15,328 nt of DNA from an uncultured Collinsella sp. GTDB lineage: Bacteria > Actinomycetota > Coriobacteriia > Coriobacteriales > Coriobacteriaceae. The DNA lies in the NCBI GenBank assembly GCA_902492825.1, contig CABUMZ010000034.1, positions 1-15,328 of the forward strand. The letters are read 5' to 3'. Position 1 is the first letter of the stretch, and each line of letters opens with the position of its first letter. The translations under genes were made by a program, and so were the position numbers. This document shows positions 7,574-14,001 of the stretch, one piece after another. Below the pieces are notes generated by a model, which saw only the letters and a program-made list of their open reading frames with translations, was not told the origin of the DNA and did not search any database.

Positions 7574-9697
7574 ATGAAAGCAACCGAGGCGAATCTGCTC
7601 GACCTTATGGGCGTGGCGAAGATGCAGTTTGTCATTCCCGTGTACCAGCGAGTTTACTCGTGGAGTGTAAAAGAGTGCGAGGTGCTATGGGATGACGTCA
7701 TGCGAGCGGGCCGTGATGGCGTATCGCACTTCGTGGGGTCGATGCTTTATATCCCCGAGTCCGAGAGCTCTGCCACGAGCATTTCGCGTGTGCTTCTGAT
7801 TGACGGGCAGCAGCGCATGACGACGTTTTCGTTGATGATCGCTGCTTTGGCTGACTATCTGGAGGGTAATCCCGACAAGGCCGGTTTCCTTGGCGATCTC
7901 AAGATTTCGGCGCTGAGGAAAAATTACCTCTTTAACGATGATGACTACAACGGTCTGGCGCGCTACAAGCTGGTGCTTTCGCAGGACGATAAAGAGACGC
8001 TGTTTTCCATCGTATCTAGGTCTCCCGTGCCAGATGAAAAATCGGATCGGATCGTCGAGAACTATGCGTTCTTCCGTGAAAAGATGCACGGGAAATCATT
8101 CGACCCTGCAAGGCTTTGGGCGGGGCTAAACCGCGTGCAGGTCATCGACACCAAGCTCACCGCGGGCGTTGATAATGCTCAGCTCATATTTGAGTCCATG
8201 AACTCCAAGGGCAAGCCGCTCACGCCTATTGACCTCATTCGTAACTACGTTCTTATGTCTCTTCCCAATGACGAGCAGACCAAGCTTTACGAGGGTTACT
8301 GGCACCCGCTCGAGCGCTTGTTCGGAAAAGGCGGCGAAGAAGAGTTCAATGAATTTATCTGGTACTGGCTGTGGCTCAAGGTTCCCAATAGGATGCCAAA
8401 GGAAAACGAGGCCTACTACGAGTTCAAACGCTATTTCGCTGATGACTACGATGGGGATACCGAGGGCCTGCTGAAGGAGCTCCGCGAATATGCGCAAAGA
8501 TATGCCAGGGTGTTCCTTGGCGAGGAGAAAGACGATGGCCTGCACCAAGTATTCGGCAGAATCGTAAGCCTTGATGTGAAGCAGATCAGGCCTCTTTTGA
8601 TGCTGCTTTACTCGGTTTACGAGGGAAATATGTTAAACCACAATGCGTTTTTGCGTATCTGCGAGACTATCGAGTCGTTCCTGTTCAGGCGGGCGGTTTG
8701 CGGCAGGCTTACCACGGGCCTAAATAATTTCTTTGCCGGCATGTATCGCAACCTCGAGCAGCAGGACGATATAGAGGAGTACGTTACGGCGATGCTCCTT
8801 ATCCACAGCAGCGGTATGACTGCGTACTTCCCGACAGACGAGCATTTTGTCGAGGAGTTTAAGACGCGTGACTGCTACAACCGCTTCTCCAAAAAGCGCT
8901 ATTACCTGGAGCGCATGGAGAACTGGCACCACCCGAAGGAGCCCATCTCGGCTGACAATTACCAAATCGAGCACGTCATGCCCCAGACGATCGACGGTGA
9001 ACATGGCTGGAAGGAATCGCTTGGCGAGAACTGGGAAGACATCCACGACAGGTTATGCAACAACCTGGGCAACCTTACGCTGACGGGCTACAACCAGGAG
9101 TACTCAAACCGGTCGTTCTCGGACAAGCTCAATCTTCCGAACGTGGGACTTAAATGCAGCCCGCTCTACCTGAACAAGTCGTTTGCCTCGCATGAAAAAT
9201 GGGGTGAGGAAGAGATTGGGCAGCGCGCGGACGAGCTGGCGAAAGAAGCGTGCGAGATATGGAAGTATCCCGACCTTCCGGCAGACGTCGTCGACAAGTA
9301 CCGTCCTTCTCGTGGGGAGTCTGACGAGGCTCCTGTCTGGACTCTGCAGGAGAACCACCCCACCTTTGCCGAAGGTGGGCTCAACCAGAAGCTTTTCGAT
9401 GAGGTGCGCGAGTCCGTTCTGAGTGCTAACCCTTCGTGGGAGTCCTACATAGCCAAGTACTATGTGGGCTTCAGGTCGGGCAAGCGAAAACCGCATGCCG
9501 TGTTGGAAGGCAGGACTAGCAACGGTGGCTGGATTGCCGTTGGCTTGGCAAAGAGTGTGGATGATCTAACGGATCCAGAGGACATGTGCCAGGACAAGCG
9601 TACGCAGGGTGGATTCGGTCCAGGCCTGCCGACCTATGTTGCCCTTCGGAATCCCGATGACATTCCCGCGGTGCTCGATCTTATAAAGCAGTGCTAG
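7574..9697 (+). CDS. GmrSD-type modification-dependent restriction protein (DUF262/DUF1524)
   Basis: This is a single-chain member of the GmrSD family, whose characterised members cut DNA carrying modified (for example glucosylated) cytosine. The N-terminal DUF262 domain shows IPVYQRVYSW (about 22-31) and the nucleotide-binding and hydrolysing motif DGQQRMTT (77-84). A long helical middle leads to the DUF1524 HNH-like nuclease, with H467 in IEHVMPQ and the GNLTL motif near N500 followed by NQEYSNRSF. The last 100 or so residues (ESYIAKYYVGFRSGKRK onward) resemble DUF5655. The 707-residue length fits. AAGGGGGAG (7556-7564) precedes the ATG. The gene lies outside the invertible segment and ends in a strong hairpin. 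Its position beside a type I system fits a defence island; the actual modification it recognises cannot be told from sequence. Confidence 0.9.
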   Translation: MKATEANLLDLMGVAKMQFVIPVYQRVYSWSVKECEVLWDDVMRAGRDGVSHFVGSMLYIPESESSATSISRVLLIDGQQRMTTFSLMIAALADYLEGNPDKAGFLGDLKISALRKNYLFNDDDYNGLARYKLVLSQDDKETLFSIVSRSPVPDEKSDRIVENYAFFREKMHGKSFDPARLWAGLNRVQVIDTKLTAGVDNAQLIFESMNSKGKPLTPIDLIRNYVLMSLPNDEQTKLYEGYWHPLERLFGKGGEEEFNEFIWYWLWLKVPNRMPKENEAYYEFKRYFADDYDGDTEGLLKELREYAQRYARVFLGEEKDDGLHQVFGRIVSLDVKQIRPLLMLLYSVYEGNMLNHNAFLRICETIESFLFRRAVCGRLTTGLNNFFAGMYRNLEQQDDIEEYVTAMLLIHSSGMTAYFPTDEHFVEEFKTRDCYNRFSKKRYYLERMENWHHPKEPISADNYQIEHVMPQTIDGEHGWKESLGENWEDIHDRLCNNLGNLTLTGYNQEYSNRSFSDKLNLPNVGLKCSPLYLNKSFASHEKWGEEEIGQRADELAKEACEIWKYPDLPADVVDKYRPSRGESDEAPVWTLQENHPTFAEGGLNQKLFDEVRESVLSANPSWESYIAKYYVGFRSGKRKPHAVLEGRTSNGGWIAVGLAKSVDDLTDPEDMCQDKRTQGGFGPGLPTYVALRNPDDIPAVLDLIKQC

Positions 9698-9731
9698 GCA
9701 AGGGCCGGGAATCTAATTCTCGGCCCTTGCC
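9697..9731. terminator. Hairpin terminator between convergent genes
   Basis: A 15-bp stem (arms 9697-9711 and 9717-9731, one G-T pair) with the 5-base loop TCTAA starts at the last base of the GmrSD stop codon. It has no strong T-run on either strand, but its strength and its position between two convergent genes suggest it stops transcription from both sides. Confidence 0.75.
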
Positions 9732-9763
9732 ATCTCGGAATTGTCGATGGCTTATCTGCCCAC

Positions 9764-10219
9764 CTACACCTCCGCAATCCCGCGCGCGGCACTCAGTAGT
9801 TCGTACTCCCTCTGGCTCCATTGGCGTAGATCGGCCGCATGCACGGCATCACGACACAGGTCCAAGAACACCTCGGTTCCCTCGCAGAAGCACTCGCGGG
9901 CAAAGGTGCCGGATCCGTCCGCAACGCACGCGCCGTCGGCAAACAGCTTCCAACTCGACGGCTCGCGCGAATCATCTCCGAGCAGCTTGATCTGCAGAAC
10001 ATGCGGGTTGCCAGCAGCACAGAGCTCTTCCTCGAGCTTCTGCACCGTAAAGCGTATCTGGTGGGAGAGACTGCTCTTGACCATGGCCGAGACATAGCCG
10101 CTCGGCTCGTCCAGAAGATGCATTCGTTTTGGCTTGGTTGCCAGGTTGTGGAAGTTGCGCTCGCTGCGCACGGAGAAATTGTCCATACGGACGCCTTTCA
10201 TCGATGTTGGCAGGGCCAC
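9764..10219 (-). CDS. Protein of unknown function
   Basis: I do not recognise this family. The frame from 10219 to 9764 has GC-rich third positions and codon choice like its neighbours, which supports real coding over the plus-strand frames that overlap it. The proposed start is a GTG at 10219 with AGAGG four bases upstream (a short spacer), giving 151 residues; the ATG at 10201 is an alternative. The frame stays open to 10459, but that part crosses a terminator-like hairpin and the 33-bp repeat array, so it is unlikely to be translated. A good-looking codon pattern continues some 40 codons upstream of 10219, so the gene could be the 3' part of a longer one that has lost its original start. 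No membrane segment or signal peptide is visible. It converges on the GmrSD gene and shares its hairpin. Confidence 0.55.
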   Translation of the reverse strand: MALPTSMKGVRMDNFSVRSERNFHNLATKPKRMHLLDEPSGYVSAMVKSSLSHQIRFTVQKLEEELCAAGNPHVLQIKLLGDDSREPSSWKLFADGACVADGSGTFARECFCEGTEVFLDLCRDAVHAADLRQWSQREYELLSAARGIAEV

Positions 10220-10287
10220 CGTGCCTCTTGGCCGGTTGGCGTCGGGATCGTGGAGCCAACTCTCTACCCCGACTCTGGATAAAACGC

Positions 10288-10304
10288 GCCCGCTCCTTGC
10301 GGGC
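10288..10304 (-). terminator. Terminator-like hairpin reading to the left
   Basis: GCCCGC and GCGGGC pair around a 5-base loop; on the minus strand the hairpin is followed by GCGTTTTA, as in an intrinsic terminator. No minus-strand gene lies directly upstream (the ATPase is on the plus strand), so it is an orphan, unless it ends a transcript from the repeat array. Confidence 0.5.
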
Positions 10305-10333
10305 ACGATGGAGCCTGTCAGCACGCGCGGACA

Positions 10334-10381
10334 GAAATCAAGCGTCGCGTGCGAAATGACGCGCGGGCGGCGCTTGATTTC
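10334..10381. repeat. Inverted repeat beside the 33-bp array
   Basis: GAAATCAAGCG (10334-10344) is exactly mirrored by CGCTTGATTTC (10371-10381), and pairing can continue inward by several bases through a GCG/CGC step. The 26-base interior contains a further GCGT/ACGC pairing. It could form a long RNA hairpin or act as a protein-binding palindrome. Confidence 0.7.
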
Positions 10382-10404
10382 GCCGGCTGCTGCTAGGCTC
10401 AAAT

Positions 10405-10515
10405 CCGAAAAAGTGTCGAAATCTCCCATGTAAAAGTACGGAAAAGTGTCGTAATACACACTTTAGAACTTCGAAAAAGTGTCGAAATAAGCACCTAACA
10501 ACTACGGAAAAGTGT
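10405..10515. repeat. Four repeats at exact 33-bp period upstream of the ATPase
   Basis: The motif CGAAAAAGTGTCGAAAT or a close variant starts at 10406, 10439, 10472 and 10505, each 33 bp from the last. The first and third copies are nearly the same, as are the second and fourth (ACGGAAAAGTGT). The best copy (10470-10488) is itself palindromic, TTCGA-N7-TCGAA. The 16 bases between motifs differ from unit to unit. The last copy runs into the putative -10 box of the ATPase gene, so a role as an operator array for that gene is a reasonable guess. The repeat is too short for a CRISPR array. Confidence 0.85.
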
Positions 10516-10536
10516 ATCCTAGTGCTAAAACAGCAC
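10515..10536 (+). promoter_or_regulatory. Putative -10 box and small palindrome before the ATPase gene
   Basis: TATCCT (10515-10520) resembles a -10 element and is followed at once by the inverted repeat GTGCT-AAAAC-AGCAC (10522-10536), then by the ribosome site AAGGGG at 10542-10547. No convincing -35 box was found at the usual distance; the last 33-bp repeat occupies that space, which would suit an activator or repressor site. The call rests on position and is tentative. Confidence 0.4.
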
Positions 10537-10554
10537 GTAATAAGGGGTGCGCTT

Positions 10555-11877
10555 ATGCTACAGAGAAAAGCGAAAGCACAGTTTGAATCTTGGCTTGCCT
10601 CGTCGCCTAACAAGGCTCTTTTGGTCAAGGGCGCCCGACAGGTAGGAAAGTCATATTTGGTCAACGTCTTTGCAAATGAATCGTTCGAAAATGTCGTGAC
10701 GTTCGACCTTATCGCCGACGCGTCCGTGCGCGATTCGTTTTTGGCGGCGAAAAGTGCGGATGATCTGCTTATGCGTATGTCTATTGCTGCAACGCAGCCG
10801 ATGGTTGCGAACAAGACCGTCGTGGTTATCGACGAGGTGCAGCGATGCCCCAACGTGGTGACGTTTATCAAATATCTGGTCCAGCACGGCGACTTTCGAT
10901 ACATCCTTACCGGATCGCTCCTTGGCGTTGAGCTCGAGGGCATCGATTCCCTGCCGGTGGGGTATGTCGAGCAGGTCCAGATGTACCCGCTCGACTTTGA
11001 GGAGTTTTGCTGGGCAAATGGCGTTGGTGCCAGCGTGTTTGACATGCTCAGAGACTGTCTAAAGGATGAGGGGGAGCTCCCCGGCTACCTGTATGACCGC
11101 TTGCTCGATCTGTTCCATCAGTATGTGGTGGTGGGAGGCATGCCCGACGCGGTCAATTCCTTCTTGGCGACGCGCAATGTCGACGAGGTTCGAAACATCC
11201 ACCGCGATCTTCACGCCCTGTATCGCGATGACATTGCAAAGTACGCTCCGCCCGAGCTACGCTTGGTTATTCGCGATATCTATGATTTGATTCCCAGCGA
11301 GGCCGGCTCCAAAAACAAGCGATTCAAGCTGTCGTCGATTAACGGTGTCAAACGTTTTTCGCAGGTGACAGATCATTTTCTCTGGTTGTCGGAGGCGGGT
11401 GTCGCGCTTCCCGTGTATAACGTAACGGCGCCCGTGGCACCCCTTTTATTGGGGGAGCGGCGAAATCTATTTAAGCTGTTTTACCTGGACACCGGAATGC
11501 TCATGTCGTCGTATTCCAAAAGGGTCGCTCAAGGCGTTTTTGATGGGGAGGCGGAAGACGCCTTTGGCATGAACATGGGGGCGGCGTTTGAGGGCTTCGT
11601 TGCCCAAGAGTTCAAAGCTCATGGATTTAGATTGCGCTACTTTACGTCCAAAAAGGTCGGTGAGCTCGATTTTGTGGAAGAGACGCTCGATGGGGAAGTG
11701 CTCGCCATCGAGGTCAAATCGGGCAAGAGCTTTAAGTCCCACGCGGCGCTCGATAACGCACTGGCAACGAAGGGCTACGGAATCGATCGCGCCCTGGTAC
11801 TTGCGGAATGTAATCTTCACCGCGATGGTGACGTGCTGTATCTGCCCATCTTTATGGCAGGGCTTTTGGAGCCGTAA
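10555..11877 (+). CDS. AAA ATPase with DUF4143 and PD-(D/E)XK-like C-terminus
   Basis: This is a 440-residue member of the AAA_14/DUF4143 ATPases, a large family of uncertain function common in gut bacteria and archaea. Walker A is GARQVGKS (26-33), Walker B VVVIDEVQ (89-96) and a sensor-like TGSLLG lies at 119-124. A helical DUF4143 region follows (about 200-320), with a winged-helix-like part around SINGVKRFSQ. The end carries AFEGFV (about 346), GELDF (about 369-373) and IEVKSG (about 385-390), the pattern of a PD-(D/E)XK nuclease fold. The ATG at 10555 is chosen because AAGGGG lies 7 bases upstream; the in-frame GTG at 10522 sits in the palindrome after the -10 box. The gene stands alone behind an unusual repeat array and may be a mobile or defence-like accessory gene. 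Confidence 0.88.
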   Translation: MLQRKAKAQFESWLASSPNKALLVKGARQVGKSYLVNVFANESFENVVTFDLIADASVRDSFLAAKSADDLLMRMSIAATQPMVANKTVVVIDEVQRCPNVVTFIKYLVQHGDFRYILTGSLLGVELEGIDSLPVGYVEQVQMYPLDFEEFCWANGVGASVFDMLRDCLKDEGELPGYLYDRLLDLFHQYVVVGGMPDAVNSFLATRNVDEVRNIHRDLHALYRDDIAKYAPPELRLVIRDIYDLIPSEAGSKNKRFKLSSINGVKRFSQVTDHFLWLSEAGVALPVYNVTAPVAPLLLGERRNLFKLFYLDTGMLMSSYSKRVAQGVFDGEAEDAFGMNMGAAFEGFVAQEFKAHGFRLRYFTSKKVGELDFVEETLDGEVLAIEVKSGKSFKSHAALDNALATKGYGIDRALVLAECNLHRDGDVLYLPIFMAGLLEP

Positions 11878-11883
11878 CGTGCC

Positions 11884-11898
11884 GCCGGCTCTTCCGGC
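11884..11898. terminator. Weak hairpin between convergent genes
   Basis: GCCGG and CCGGC pair around CTCTT, in the 37-bp gap between the ATPase stop and the stop of the opposing membrane-protein gene. There is no T-run, so termination is inferred mainly from position. Confidence 0.35.
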
Positions 11899-11914
11899 CC
11901 TCCCTTAACCCTCG

Positions 11915-12946
11915 CTACTCGTCTCCGTCGTTGGGGTCGCCCTTGAGGGTGTTGATGTCCAGGTGCTGGTTGTCGTTCTCTTTTTGCTGCGTTGCCGATT
12001 CGGACGCGGTGGGGCCGCGGAATAGCTGGAATCCCTCAAATGCGATCACGCCGAGCAAGGCCACGATAATAGCGATAAAGACGATCTTTACCGCTTGGGG
12101 AAACTCGGAGAAGTGCGGCGGCTCTTCCTCGGTGTAGTAGTCGGCAAAGCGCTCGTCGTCGGTGCCACGGGTATACGACGATGCCGATGCGGCCTTTACG
12201 CCGGTCTTGCTGTACTTGGGAGCAGACGCGTCGGCAAGCGGGCCGTTATCGTATGCGCTCGATGCGGAACCGTAGCCCTCGGTCTCAATGCGGGAGGCGC
12301 GGGGCGCGGCATCAAAGCGATCACCGTGCGCTGCTGCTTCGTTGTAATCGGAGTCGTGCTCCTCGGCAGCTGCAAACAGCGGATTGACCGGAATATCGAG
12401 CGCCGGCATGCCGGCCGAGGTCTCGTCCAAGTCGGCCGCGGCCCAGGAATCGAAGGCAAACTGGCGGTTGGCGAGGTCGTCCAGATCCATAACGGGCGGC
12501 TCGAGTTCGGGTTCGGGCTGGGGTTCGGGAGCCGCGTATGTCGGCTGCTGCGGGGTGGCATACGCGGGCGTGCTGCTGGGCGCATGGCGCTGTGTCGCCG
12601 CGGCAAGAAACGCCGCCGTCTCGGACGGATCGCTGGTGGGGCGGGGCGCAGGGGCGGCCTGGCGCGGTACCTGCATAATGGGGCGGGTGGCAAAGTCATC
12701 TGCGGGCACGGATGCCGGCGCGGGCGTCGTGGCCGGGGCGGGAGCAGCGGCCGACGTAGGCTTTGGGCCTGCCGAGCGAACCCCACCGCCCATGAGTTCA
12801 TCGGCGGTCCAAGGGCGGTCGCTCATCACGTCGTCCAGGCTCAACGCAAACAAATCGTCTTCGCCCTCGTCAAACGCGCGTTTCGCATGCCTGGCGGCAG
12901 AAGCGAAGCCTCCGCGGCCGTTGCGTGATGCGTTGCTCGACCCCAT
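11915..12946 (-). CDS. Single-pass membrane protein with Ala/Pro-rich cytoplasmic region, function unknown
   Basis: The ATG at 12946 gives 343 residues and is supported by AAGGATG seven bases upstream; the longer open frame to 13222 would overlap the regulator gene on the same strand and is rejected. The N-terminus (about 1-55) is charged, with RHAKRAFDEGEDDLF and SDRPWTADEL. A long low-complexity stretch rich in Ala, Pro and acidic residues follows, then one hydrophobic segment (about 288-309, IVFIAIIVALLGVIAFEGFQLF region) and a polar 34-residue tail rich in Asp, Asn and Gln. No signal peptide is seen, so the long N-terminal part is probably cytoplasmic and the short tail outside. No enzymatic motif was recognised. 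Acidic, disordered tethers of this kind occur in several actinobacterial envelope proteins, but no role can be assigned. Confidence 0.8.
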   Translation of the reverse strand: MGSSNASRNGRGGFASAARHAKRAFDEGEDDLFALSLDDVMSDRPWTADELMGGGVRSAGPKPTSAAAPAPATTPAPASVPADDFATRPIMQVPRQAAPAPRPTSDPSETAAFLAAATQRHAPSSTPAYATPQQPTYAAPEPQPEPELEPPVMDLDDLANRQFAFDSWAAADLDETSAGMPALDIPVNPLFAAAEEHDSDYNEAAAHGDRFDAAPRASRIETEGYGSASSAYDNGPLADASAPKYSKTGVKAASASSYTRGTDDERFADYYTEEEPPHFSEFPQAVKIVFIAIIVALLGVIAFEGFQLFRGPTASESATQQKENDNQHLDINTLKGDPNDGDE

Positions 12947-13070
12947 CTTGTTCCATCCTTTCGAACTGTCTATCTCATCGATTATATGGAACTTGCCCTG
13001 CGGCCGAGTCTTGGATTCGTGCATTTTGGAACTCGCGCCCAAAAGGGGAGGGGTGACCCGGCCGAGTTGC

Positions 13071-13724
13071 CTACTTATCGCCGGCGGTCGCCTTTGCCTC
13101 GTTGAGGTAGCTATAGAAGCTGTACTTAGAGATGCCAAAGAACTCGCAGGCACGCTCGCTCGACTTGGAAATGAGGAAGGCGCCGCGACGGTCGAGGTAG
13201 CCGATGGCGCGAATGCGCTCATCTTTGGTCATGAGCGCCGCGGGCTTGCCCACAAACTGCTCGCACTCGTGCAGCAGGTCCTCGAGCAGGTCACCGATGT
13301 TCTTGGTAATGGGCTCGGGCTCGGTATAGCCCGTGCCGCCGGTGCCGGTAAAGGCGTCGAGCGAGCGCTCAAAAGCCTTCATGAGCGTAATGTCAAAGTT
13401 GATGCCCAAAATGCCGACGGGCTTGCCCTCGTCGTTGCGGATAAAGATCGTCGACGATTTGAGCAGCTTGCCATCGGCGGTTTTGGTGAGGTACGGCTCG
13501 CGGTCGTGCACGTCGGCGGTGCCCTCGTGCATGGATTCAAGCACAATATGGCTGGGGCCGTCACCCAGTTTGCGCCCGCTGACGTGGCCGTTTTCGATCA
13601 CTACGATGGAGCGGTCCACGTCCTCGGTCTCCAGGTCGTGGACGACGACTTCGCAGTTGGGGCCAAATTGGAGCGCCAGGCCGTGTGCAAGGCGCTTGTA
13701 GAACTCAATCTGTGCGGGGGTCAT
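13071..13724 (-). CDS. YheO/DauR-type PAS and helix-turn-helix regulator
   Basis: This 217-residue protein has an N-terminal YheO-like PAS domain (about 5-118; CEVVVHDL near the start, KSSTIFIRNDEGKPVGILGINFD at its end) and a C-terminal HTH_22-type DNA-binding domain (about 165-212; ERACEFFGISKYSFYSYLNEAK). This is the architecture of DauR and related regulators of amino-acid-utilisation genes. AGGAAGG lies just before the ATG at 13724. It is divergent from the diaminopropionate ammonia-lyase gene, with 277 bp between the starts, and is the obvious candidate to control it in response to a small ligand bound by the PAS domain. An imperfect inverted repeat (13030-13035 with 13063-13068) lies just past its stop and could be a weak terminator. 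The ligand is unknown. Confidence 0.88.
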   Translation of the reverse strand: MTPAQIEFYKRLAHGLALQFGPNCEVVVHDLETEDVDRSIVVIENGHVSGRKLGDGPSHIVLESMHEGTADVHDREPYLTKTADGKLLKSSTIFIRNDEGKPVGILGINFDITLMKAFERSLDAFTGTGGTGYTEPEPITKNIGDLLEDLLHECEQFVGKPAALMTKDERIRAIGYLDRRGAFLISKSSERACEFFGISKYSFYSYLNEAKATAGDK

Positions 13725-13843
13725 GGGTGCCTTCCTAAAAATTAGTTTGGGCTCACTGTGCCATAAACCCCACTTGTTCGCAAATAACGAAAGCGTCGCT
13801 GTGTTATGTGACCGTTCGGCGGCGAAAAGGTACCGATTACGGC

Positions 13844-13858
13844 AACAAACAATTTGTT
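13844..13858. promoter_or_regulatory. Candidate operator, copy 1 (AACAAAC-AA-TTTGTT)
   Basis: This 15-bp site with arms AACAA and TTGTT lies in the divergent region between the regulator and the lyase gene. The same site recurs at 13895-13909. It is a plausible binding site for the adjacent HTH regulator. Confidence 0.6.
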
Positions 13859-13894
13859 AGGTTTTCCAATCAAAAAGTGTGATAGAACAGTGCT

Positions 13895-13909
13895 AACAAA
13901 CTTTTTGTT
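13895..13909. promoter_or_regulatory. Candidate operator, copy 2 (AACAAAC-TT-TTTGTT)
   Basis: This is the second copy of the palindromic site, 51 bp from the first (close to five helical turns) and 93 bp before the lyase ATG. It differs from copy 1 only in the two central bases. The lyase promoter probably lies between or near the two sites; no clear -35/-10 pair could be fixed. Confidence 0.6.
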
Positions 13910-14001
13910 TGGCATCCACATAAAAGTTCAGCCGTGTGAATGGGATCGGGCTGAAACGCGTATGCGGGGGCCGGCAAGAGAGAACTTAAGGAGTTCACCG
14001 T

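Noticed and set aside
10405..10515. The 33-bp array as a CRISPR array
   Set aside because: The repeat (about 17 bp) and intervals (about 16 bp) are too short, the copies are imperfect, and no cas genes are nearby.
10522..10554. GTG at 10522 as the start of the ATPase
   Set aside because: It lies inside the palindrome right after the putative -10 box with no ribosome site, while the ATG at 10555 has AAGGGG at ideal distance.
10338..11045. Minus-strand open frame with an 11-residue repeat containing RHFF
   Set aside because: The repeat arises from the 33-bp DNA array (33 bp is 11 codons), and the rest is antisense to the ATPase. It has no ribosome site or homology that I recognise.
12947..13222. 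N-terminal extension of the membrane protein to 13222
   Set aside because: It would overlap the regulator gene on the same strand by about 150 bp and is low-complexity; the ATG at 12946 has a clear ribosome site.
12384..13745. Long plus-strand open frame (453 codons), with another at 12095-12928
   Set aside because: They lie antisense to the membrane-protein and regulator genes in very GC-rich DNA where stops are rare; they have no family resemblance, while the minus-strand genes have ribosome sites and recognisable domains.
13871..13884. CAAAAAGTGTGAT near dpaL as another copy of the 33-bp array motif
   Set aside because: Only the A-rich GTGT part matches; the flanking TCGA palindrome is missing and there is no periodicity, so chance is the simpler explanation.
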